From Paracoccus sp. (in: a-proteobacteria) (GTDB taxonomy: Bacteria > Pseudomonadota > Alphaproteobacteria > Rhodobacterales > Rhodobacteraceae): a stretch of 64,000 bases of DNA. The stretch lies in assembly GCA_030538425.1 (NCBI GenBank), contig JAUNTZ010000005.1, positions 1 to 64,000 on the forward strand. The letters run 5' to 3'. The first letter of the stretch is position 1, and each line of letters begins with the position of its first letter. Shown one piece after another: positions 57,768 through 64,000 of the stretch. A model generated the notes under the pieces. It ran no database searches. It saw only the letters and a program-made list of their open reading frames with translations, and was not told the DNA's origin. Both the position numbers and the translations under genes were made by a program.

Positions 57768-58328
57768 ATGACCGAGATCGACGAAAGCAAGGTTCAGGCG
57801 ACCGCGCAAGAGGCGCCAAAATTCAACAATAACATCACGGTAGAGGAGATTCTTGACGCGCAAAAGGCGTGGGGCGTGGCGCTGATGAAGATCTCGAAGG
57901 CCCATCGAGAGGGCGGGATCGAGGCCGCGCGGGCCGAGGCTGAGGCGGCGCTTGATGCCTCTTATGGCTATGATCTGGGGCCGGTTCTGTTCAAGCCGAC
58001 CCTCTCCAGCGGTGAGCAGACCTTTCGCGTGACCCGCGAGGGGGCCTTGTCCTATTTCGTCGGCCACAACCCCGACTATCCCGGCGATAACGGCTTCGCC
58101 CTGCGCAAATGGGAAGGCTATCGCAATGAAAACGCGGCGTTTTTTATCGAAGGTAATGTCGGCACGGTGATGGGTAAGGTGTTCCTGCAAGACACGGATG
58201 GCAACGAAACCGTGGTGGACAAGACCTGGCAATATCGCAAGGACGACAAAGGCACGGTGCGCATTGTCGTGCATCATTCCTCGCTGGAATATGCGCCTGC
58301 TGAGGATGAAAAGAAGGTCGCGGGCTAA
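57768..58328 (+). CDS. NTF2-like-fold protein of unknown function
   Basis: This protein has 186 aa and follows an AAGGAG site. An N-terminal helix (TVEEILDAQKAWGVALMKIS) and a beta sheet with YRNENAAFFIEGNV, KTWQYRKDD and RIVVHHSSLEY match NTF2-like (CaMKII-association type) proteins. Relatives in Rhodobacteraceae are often labelled phosphoribosyl-AMP cyclohydrolase, but the motifs of that enzyme are absent. Its end overlaps a convergent gene by four bases. Confidence 0.8.
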   Translation: MTEIDESKVQATAQEAPKFNNNITVEEILDAQKAWGVALMKISKAHREGGIEAARAEAEAALDASYGYDLGPVLFKPTLSSGEQTFRVTREGALSYFVGHNPDYPGDNGFALRKWEGYRNENAAFFIEGNVGTVMGKVFLQDTDGNETVVDKTWQYRKDDKGTVRIVVHHSSLEYAPAEDEKKVAG

Positions 58329-58648
58329 GCCTCGGACCAGACCGCCAATTCGGTGCCGCCCGGTTCGCGAAACTGGAACCGCCGCCCGCCCGGAAACGCG
58401 AAGATCGGGCGGGTGATGGTCGCGCCCGCCTCGCTCACGCGGGCAAGCGCGGCCTCCAGATCGTCGGTTTTCAGGATCACCAGAGGCGGCGCGGCCTCGC
58501 CCGCCGCAATGCCGCCCGAGATCCCGACATCGGCCAGTTCCTGATAGTCCGGACCGTAATCATTGAAGCCCCAGCCAAAGGCGCGGGCAAAGAAGTTCTT
58601 CGTGGCGGGCAGGTCGGGGCTGTTGAACTCGATATAGTCGATTTTCAT
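58325..58648 (-). CDS. VOC (glyoxalase-like) family protein
   Basis: This protein has 107 aa. The start at 58648 (MKIDYIEFNSPDLPAT) follows AGAGAGG. The vicinal oxygen chelate fold is recognised from the N-terminal strand and the C-terminal GRRFQFREPGGTELAVW, where the Glu would bind metal. The substrate is unknown. Confidence 0.85.
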   Translation of the reverse strand: MKIDYIEFNSPDLPATKNFFARAFGWGFNDYGPDYQELADVGISGGIAAGEAAPPLVILKTDDLEAALARVSEAGATITRPIFAFPGGRRFQFREPGGTELAVWSEA

Positions 58649-58688
58649 CGCAACCTCTCTTTTGGTTGAGCCTGCCATGCGCACCTGC

Positions 58689-59081
58689 TTACCGCAAGAC
58701 CGGCGGCGCGCCCGGTGCCTCTCGCGTCACGCCCATCCGCAGGCCCGCGCCGATGCGGTGGGCAAGGGCGGACCATTGCGCGGCGGGCTCGGGTGCAAGG
58801 GTGCGGCGCAGGGTTTCGTCGAATAGCGCGAGCCAGGGCGTGAAATGATCGGGTCGCACATCGCCGGCCCGCATATGCACCTGCATCGGGTTGCCGTCAT
58901 AATTGCGCTCATACAGGATCGCATTGCGCCAGAAGCGGGCGATTTTTTCCTCATGCTCAGGCCAGTCGGTGACATGGCGGGCAAAGACCGGGCCAAGCAC
59001 CTCATGCCTGCGGATCGCGGCATAGAACACCGCCACCACCCGGTCGATCTGGTCAGGGCTCACGTCAAAGCGTTTCATCAT
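58689..59081 (-). CDS. Group III truncated haemoglobin
   Basis: This protein has 130 aa. The start at 59081 is chosen; the frame runs upstream without support. The pattern FYAAIRRHEVLGPVF, HEEKIARFWRNAILY, and YDGNPMQVHM with the proximal His, then HFTPWLALFDETL, matches group III globins. Their role is unclear (oxygen or NO chemistry). It is divergent from queF. Confidence 0.85.
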   Translation of the reverse strand: MMKRFDVSPDQIDRVVAVFYAAIRRHEVLGPVFARHVTDWPEHEEKIARFWRNAILYERNYDGNPMQVHMRAGDVRPDHFTPWLALFDETLRRTLAPEPAAQWSALAHRIGAGLRMGVTREAPGAPPVLR

Positions 59082-59197
59082 CCCGCCAGTATGCGCCCGC
59101 GCCGCCCCGCCCGCAATGCGCGGTTTGACGCGGGCCGGGGCGGCTGCTAGGCCAAGGGCGCGGTCGCAGCCCACCCGCCCAAAACAGGAGCAAAACC

Positions 59198-59659
59198 ATG
59201 TCCCATTACACCGACGGCCTGACCCAGCTTGGCCAGAATACCGGCCTGCCCGCCAATCCCGATGAGGCCGTGCTGGAACGCGTGCCGAACCCGCAGGCGG
59301 GCGAAGCCTATGTCGTGCGCTTTACCCAGCCCGAATTCACCAGCCTTTGCCCGATGACCGGCCAGCCCGATTTCGCGCATCTGGTGATCGACTATGTCCC
59401 GCAGGATTGGCTTGTCGAAAGCAAGTCGCTCAAGCTGTTTCTGGGCAGTTTCCGCAATCACGGCGCGTTTCACGAGGATTGCACCGTGACCATCGGCAAG
59501 CGTTTGCGCGACCTGCTGGACCCGCAATGGCTGCGGATTGGCGGTTATTGGTATCCGCGCGGGGGCATGCCGATCGACGTGTTCTGGCAGACGGGGCCGG
59601 TGCCGTCTAGCGTCTGGCTGCCCGATCAGGGCGTGGCCTCCTATCGCGGGCGGGGCTGA
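59198..59659 (+). CDS. queF: 7-cyano-7-deazaguanine reductase QueF
   Basis: QueF reduces preQ0 to preQ1 in queuosine synthesis with NADPH (153 aa, unimodular type). The catalytic Cys C51 and the Asp D58 are in [11 protein letters not shown], the substrate Glu is in VESKSLKLF (E74), and FHE (91-93) is present. No other queuosine gene is in the window. An AGGAGC site precedes the ATG. Confidence 0.96.
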   Translation: MSHYTDGLTQLGQNTGLPANPDEAVLERVPNPQAGEAYVVRFTQPEFTSLCPMTGQPDFAHLVIDYVPQDWLVESKSLKLFLGSFRNHGAFHEDCTVTIGKRLRDLLDPQWLRIGGYWYPRGGMPIDVFWQTGPVPSSVWLPDQGVASYRGRG

Positions 59660-59662
59660 GCC

Positions 59663-60622
59663 CTAATCAAACACCACCCGCGGAAAGTAGAACGAGACGA
59701 CCCAGTTCGGCATATCCACGATTTCCGATATGCGCAGATCGCCGCAGACGGAACACAGCATATAGGCATCGACCGCCGCCATTTTATGGGTCGCGGTGAG
59801 GTGGTCGATCATCCCCGCGACCGCATCGCGCGCGGCGGCCATCAGGTCGGGGCCGATGCCGGTCGTGGCCTCATAGCCCTTGGCGTCAAGGTGGCGGGTC
59901 ACGGGGCCGGGGGTGGTGAAGCGCGGAAAGCGGAGGTTTGCGTCCTTGACCAGTTCGATCTTCAGGGTCACGTCCATCGGGCTCTCAACGGCGGTGCCGC
60001 AGACCTCACCATCGCCTTGCGCGGCATGGGTGTCGCCGATGCTGAACAGCGCGCCCTCGACCTCGACCGGCAGATAGAGCGTCGCGCCCGCATTCAGGTC
60101 GCGAATGTCCAGATTACCGCCCGTGCGGCGCGGCGGCACGACCGAGTGATCGCCCGGTTCCGCAAGCGCGCAGCCCATCGTTCCGGCAAAGGGCTTCAGC
60201 GGCACGCGGGCGTGATCCCCAAACAGCGCGGGCGCCATGCTGTCCGCATCATAGCGCCATATACGCAGGGCCGGTTCGGGGAACTGGTCGCTCAGCAGGC
60301 CAAAGCCCGGAATATTCGCCGTCCAGCCAAAGCCCGCCCCTTCACGCAGTTGGGGCGCAAAGCTGTCGAACGTGATTTTCAGCGCATCGCCGGGGCGCGC
60401 CCCGTTCACCCAGATCGGGCCAGTCACCGGATTGACCTTCGCAAAATCGAGCGCCGTAATATCAGCCACCGTCGATTGCGGCGTGAACTGCCCGCCTGAG
60501 CTGTCCAGACACTCAAGACCGACCGTCGCGCCCGGATCAATGCGCAGCACGGGCGGGATCGCATTGTTCCAGCCGAAATGATGTTGCGCGGCGTGAATGG
60601 TGTAATCGCACTTGCGGCACAT
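59663..60622 (-). CDS. Acetamidase/formamidase family protein
   Basis: This protein has 319 aa. The start at 60622 follows AAGGGGGA. The pattern WNNAIPPVLRIDPG, GPIWVNGARPGDAL, and the GDTHAAQGDGEVCGTAVESPM block match FmdA/AmdA amidases that release ammonia from short amides. The actual amide is not known. It is convergent with queF and divergent from ileS. Confidence 0.92.
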   Translation of the reverse strand: MCRKCDYTIHAAQHHFGWNNAIPPVLRIDPGATVGLECLDSSGGQFTPQSTVADITALDFAKVNPVTGPIWVNGARPGDALKITFDSFAPQLREGAGFGWTANIPGFGLLSDQFPEPALRIWRYDADSMAPALFGDHARVPLKPFAGTMGCALAEPGDHSVVPPRRTGGNLDIRDLNAGATLYLPVEVEGALFSIGDTHAAQGDGEVCGTAVESPMDVTLKIELVKDANLRFPRFTTPGPVTRHLDAKGYEATTGIGPDLMAAARDAVAGMIDHLTATHKMAAVDAYMLCSVCGDLRISEIVDMPNWVVSFYFPRVVFD

Positions 60623-60835
60623 GGCAGTCCCCCTTTTGGCCGCAGCATGGCGCGGGGCAGGCCTCTCGATCAAGCGGTGATTTCCGCGCCGCTTTGCCTT
60701 GCGGGCGGGCGCAGGCGTTTCTATAGAGTGCAGCATGGAATTAAGGGCGTTCAGCATCCGAATTAGCTGCCCGGTGGCGTGAGGTTTCGCGCCGCCGGGT
60801 TCTGCCTGCCTGAACGCCAGCCAAAAGGAACGCCC

Positions 60836-63769
60836 ATGAGCGACCAGACCCCCGACTATCGCGACACTGTTTTTCTGCCCAAAACCGACTTCCCCATGCG
60901 CGCCGGATTGCCCGCGCGTGAACCCGAATGGCTGGAGCGTTGGGCGCGGATCGGCATTTACGACCGGCTGCGGGAACGGAGCGGTGATCGCAAGCCCTTC
61001 ATCCTGCATGATGGCCCGCCCTATGCGAATGGCAACCTCCATATCGGCCACGCGCTGAACAAGGTGCTGAAGGATATGGTCGTGCGCAGCCAGCAGATGA
61101 TGGGCCGCGATGCGCGCTATGTCCCCGGCTGGGACTGCCACGGCCTGCCGATCGAGTGGAAGATCGAGGAAAAATACCGCGCCGAGGGCCGCGACAAGGA
61201 CGAGGTGGACGCGGTCACCTTCCGGCAGGAATGCCGCCGATTTGCCGCGCATTGGGTCGATGTGCAGCGCGACGAGTTCAAGCGGCTGGGCGTCACCGGC
61301 ACCTGGGACGACCCCTATCTGACGATGAACTATCACGCCGAGGCGGTCATCGCGGGCGAGTTCATGAAGCTGTTGATGAATGGCGCGCTGTATCAGGGCT
61401 CAAAGCCCGTGATGTGGTCGCCTGTTGAGAAAACCGCATTGGCTGAGGCTGAGGTGGAGTATCACGACCATACCTCGCATCAGGTCTGGGTGCGCTTCCC
61501 GGTCGCCTCGGCGGGTGATTCCCCGGCCAATGGCGGTGCTTGCATGAACACGGACCTGCTGGCTGCCTCGGTGGTGATCTGGACGACGACGCCATGGACC
61601 ATCCCGCAGAACCGCGCCGTGGCCTTCGGGCCGGGCGTTGCTTACGGGCTTTATCGCGTGGATGAGGCGGGCGAGGGCTCGCAGGCCCGCGCGGGTGAAC
61701 TGCTGATCCTCGCCGATGCCTTGGCCGAGGGCGTGCTGAGCGCGGCCAAGGTCGCGGCGCATAGCCGGATGCGCGATGTGAGCGGCGATGAACTGGCGGC
61801 GCTGACCCTCGCTCACCCCTATCGCGGGGTTGAGGGCGCGGATGGCGAATGGGATTATGATGTCCCGATGCTGGCGGGCGATCATGTGACCGAGGATGCG
61901 GGGACGGGCTTTGTCCATACCGCGCCAAGCCATGGTGAGGACGACTATCAGCTCGGCCTGAAACACGGCCTGAAAATGACCTATAATGTCGAGGATGACG
62001 GCAGCTATCGCGCCGATCTGCCCTTGTTCGGCGGTCAGCACGTCATCCTGCCCGACGGCAAGGAAGGCCCGGCCAATGTCAGCAATATCAAGCAATTGGC
62101 CTATGCGGGCGCGTTGCTGGCCAAGGGCAAGCTGAAGCACTCCTACCCGCATAGCTGGCGCTCCAAGGCGCCGGTGATCTATCGCAACACGCCGCAATGG
62201 TTCGCCGCCATCGACAAGGATCTGGCCGATGGGCAGGGCGAATTTGGCGCGACGATCCGCCAGCGGGCGCTGACCTCGATCGACAGTCTGGTGAAATGGA
62301 CGCCGCAGACCGGGCGCAACCGGATCTATTCCATGGTTGAGGGGCGGCCTGACTGGAACCTGTCGCGGCAGCGGCTTTGGGGCGTTCCGCTGACCTGCTT
62401 TGTCAAGCGCGGGACGCGGCCCGATGATGCCGATTTCCTGCTGCGGAGTGACGAACTCAACGCCCGCATCGTCGCGGCGTTCGAGGAAGGCGGCGCGGAT
62501 GTCTGGTATCAGGACGGCTTCAAGGCGCGGATGCTGGAGGGCATCGCCAACCCCGAGGATTACGAACAGGTCATGGATGTGCTGGATGTGTGGTTCGACA
62601 GCGGCTCGACCCATGCTTTCGTGCTGCGTGACCGCGAGGACGGCGCGGCGGATGGCATCGCGGATCTTTACCTTGAGGGCACAGACCAGCATCGCGGATG
62701 GTTCCAGTCCTCACTGTTGCAGGCCTGCGCCACGCGGGGCCGCGCACCCTATCGCGGCGTGCTGACCCACGGCTTTACGCTGGACGAAAAGGGCATGAAA
62801 ATGTCCAAATCCTTGGGCAATACCGTGCTGCCCGCCGATGTGGTCAAGGAATATGGCGCCGATATCCTGCGCCTTTGGGTCGCGCAGGTCGATTATACCG
62901 CCGACAGCCGGATCGGGCCGGAAATCCTGAAAGGCACCGCCGACAGCTATCGCCGCCTGCGCAACACGCTGCGCTTTATCCTTGGCGGGCTGGACGGTTT
63001 CACCGATGCCGAGCGCCTGCCCGTGGCCGAGATGCCCGAGCTGGAACAATGGGTGCTGCACCGTCTGGCGCAACTGGATCATCAGGTGCGGCAGGGCTAT
63101 GATTCCTATGATTTTCAGGGGGTCTTTCAGGCGCTGTTCCAGTTCGCCACGGTCGATCTGTCGTCCTTCTATTTCGACATCCGCAAGGACGCGCTTTATT
63201 GCGACGCGCCCGACAGCCGCAACCGCCGGGCGGTGCGCACGGTTCTGGACCTGCTGTTCCACCGGCTGACGGCTTGGCTTGCGCCGATCCTGCCCTTTAC
63301 GATGGAAGATGTGTGGCTGGCGCGATTCCCGTCCGAGGATGACAGCATCCACCTCCACGACTTTCCCGAAACGCCCGCCGACTGGCGCAACGCGCCCTTG
63401 GCCGCGCGTTGGGACATGGTGCGCCGCGCCCGTCGCGTCGTGACGGCTGCGCTTGAGCTGCGGCGCAGCGACAAGACCATCGGCGCCAGCCTTGAGGCCG
63501 CGCCGGTCGTCCATGTCGAGGATGCGGCGATGCTGGACGCGCTGCGCTCGGTCGATTTCGCTGATGTCTGCATCACCTCGGACCTGTCGCTGAGTGCCGA
63601 CCCGATGCCGTCCGAGGCGTTCCGCATGGCCGAACATCCGGGCATCGGCGTCGTCTTCGAGATGGCCGAGGGTGAGAAATGCCAGCGGTGCTGGAAGATC
63701 CTGCCCGATGTCGGCACCCATGCGCATGAGGGCGTCTGCGCCCGCTGCGATGCGGTGCTGTCTGCGTAA
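60836..63769 (+). CDS. ileS: Isoleucyl-tRNA synthetase
   Basis: IleRS charges tRNA(Ile) (977 aa). HIGH (69-72, in NGNLHIGHALN) and KMSKS (about 655, in KGMKMSKSLGN) mark the class I active site; the editing domain lies between. The C-terminal zinc-type motif CQRCWK with CARC is intact, so the bacterial type. The start at 60836 has AAAAGGAA. It ends at a strong terminator. Confidence 0.98.
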   Translation: MSDQTPDYRDTVFLPKTDFPMRAGLPAREPEWLERWARIGIYDRLRERSGDRKPFILHDGPPYANGNLHIGHALNKVLKDMVVRSQQMMGRDARYVPGWDCHGLPIEWKIEEKYRAEGRDKDEVDAVTFRQECRRFAAHWVDVQRDEFKRLGVTGTWDDPYLTMNYHAEAVIAGEFMKLLMNGALYQGSKPVMWSPVEKTALAEAEVEYHDHTSHQVWVRFPVASAGDSPANGGACMNTDLLAASVVIWTTTPWTIPQNRAVAFGPGVAYGLYRVDEAGEGSQARAGELLILADALAEGVLSAAKVAAHSRMRDVSGDELAALTLAHPYRGVEGADGEWDYDVPMLAGDHVTEDAGTGFVHTAPSHGEDDYQLGLKHGLKMTYNVEDDGSYRADLPLFGGQHVILPDGKEGPANVSNIKQLAYAGALLAKGKLKHSYPHSWRSKAPVIYRNTPQWFAAIDKDLADGQGEFGATIRQRALTSIDSLVKWTPQTGRNRIYSMVEGRPDWNLSRQRLWGVPLTCFVKRGTRPDDADFLLRSDELNARIVAAFEEGGADVWYQDGFKARMLEGIANPEDYEQVMDVLDVWFDSGSTHAFVLRDREDGAADGIADLYLEGTDQHRGWFQSSLLQACATRGRAPYRGVLTHGFTLDEKGMKMSKSLGNTVLPADVVKEYGADILRLWVAQVDYTADSRIGPEILKGTADSYRRLRNTLRFILGGLDGFTDAERLPVAEMPELEQWVLHRLAQLDHQVRQGYDSYDFQGVFQALFQFATVDLSSFYFDIRKDALYCDAPDSRNRRAVRTVLDLLFHRLTAWLAPILPFTMEDVWLARFPSEDDSIHLHDFPETPADWRNAPLAARWDMVRRARRVVTAALELRRSDKTIGASLEAAPVVHVEDAAMLDALRSVDFADVCITSDLSLSADPMPSEAFRMAEHPGIGVVFEMAEGEKCQRCWKILPDVGTHAHEGVCARCDAVLSA

Positions 63770-63773
63770 CGCG

Positions 63774-63801
63774 AAACGCCCGCAGCGATGCGGGCGTTTT
63801 T
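63774..63801 (+). terminator. Intrinsic terminator of ileS
   Basis: The 11-bp arms AAACGCCCGCA (63774-63784) and TGCGGGCGTTT (63789-63799) have a 4-nt loop and T residues after the right arm. The convergent gene beyond may also use it. Confidence 0.92.
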
Positions 63802-63808
63802 GTGGGGC

Positions 63809-64000
63809 CTAGACCAGCCACCACCCCGATTTGCGGATGCTCTGCCGGATTGCGGCCTCGCGTGAGGGCAGGGCGGCGCGGTCGAACTCGGCCCTGATCT
63901 TGTCGCGACCCTTGCCCTGATAGATCAGCTTGCGCGCCGGTTCCCAGTCGCGCAGCAGCGGCTTGATCTTCGCGTCATTCGCGACCGCCTCAAGCGCCTC
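63809..64000 (-). CDS. C-terminal end of an unidentified protein (cut by window edge)
   Basis: Minus-strand frame open from the window edge to a TAG at 63809-63811; 63 residues are seen. They are charged and helical (DAKIKPLLRDWEPARKLIYQ, then KGRDKIRAEFDRA) and end SGWWLV. I do not recognise the family. It is convergent with ileS. Confidence 0.7.
   Translation of the reverse strand, partial: EALEAVANDAKIKPLLRDWEPARKLIYQGKGRDKIRAEFDRAALPSREAAIRQSIRKSGWWLV

Noticed and set aside
55362..58277. A 971-codon minus-strand open frame
   Set aside because: It lies opposite rnr and its neighbours and is a high-GC shadow: its composition is Arg/His/Ala/Gly-rich and no family motif is seen, while the plus strand encodes clear RNase R.

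Overview
The window is chromosomal DNA of a high-GC alphaproteobacterium, most likely Rhodobacteraceae close to Paracoccus. The clues are a cytochrome c1 carrying a roughly 150-residue Ala/Glu/Pro insertion after its signal peptide, a 440-residue cytochrome b in a petABC operon, phaA-phaB polyhydroxybutyrate genes, a methylsuccinyl-CoA dehydrogenase of the ethylmalonyl-CoA type, and a PstA with a large periplasmic insertion. Most of the window is dense housekeeping sequence with short gaps and many 4-base stop/start overlaps.

Layout. 1-4290: phosphate uptake and control (pstC'-pstA-pstB-phoU-phoB) ending in a clear terminator. 4533-4871: a small NTF2-like gene. 5402-8598: the cytochrome bc1 operon petABC on the minus strand. 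8883-21335: a genomic island of about 12.4 kb. 21170-29282: radC, secA, a parvulin-type isomerase, argJ, mutT with two decayed partial copies behind it, and argF. 29292-34654: a type I secretion pair and a class A penicillin-binding protein. 34912-43038: amtB, polyprenyl diphosphate synthase, small proteins, a broken Lrp-type regulator beside a cupin gene, phaA-phaB and an EAL-domain protein. 43129-49812: tag, a TlpA-like thioredoxin, and the argH/lipoprotein/membrane protein/lysA/DUF4175 run. 50255-64000: GST, mscL, a META lipoprotein, mcd, dapE, a GNAT protein, rnr, small enzymes, queF, formamidase, ileS and a partial gene at the edge.

The island is the main finding. It sits inside the 3' end of radC and is bounded by a 60-bp imperfect direct repeat (8883-8942 and 21276-21335, 56 of 60 identical). 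The 5' part of radC lies to its right and is completed by a 3' end supplied by the island, so RadC stays full length. The displaced original 3' end survives as a fragment at 8777-8942. The cargo is a Fic protein, a divergently transcribed HTH-like protein of unknown function, and a two-gene operon (12212-17914). I read this operon as a RADAR anti-phage system: RdrA, a large P-loop ATPase, and RdrB, a large adenosine deaminase with all metal and catalytic motifs intact. Behind it lies about 3.2 kb of decayed DNA in which I can recognise a tyrosine integrase, an exonuclease I (SbcB) and an IS5-family transposase, all disrupted. The element therefore looks immobile but still carries apparently intact defence cargo.

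I saw no tRNA, rRNA or CRISPR array. Family assignments rest on motifs read by eye, without database searches.
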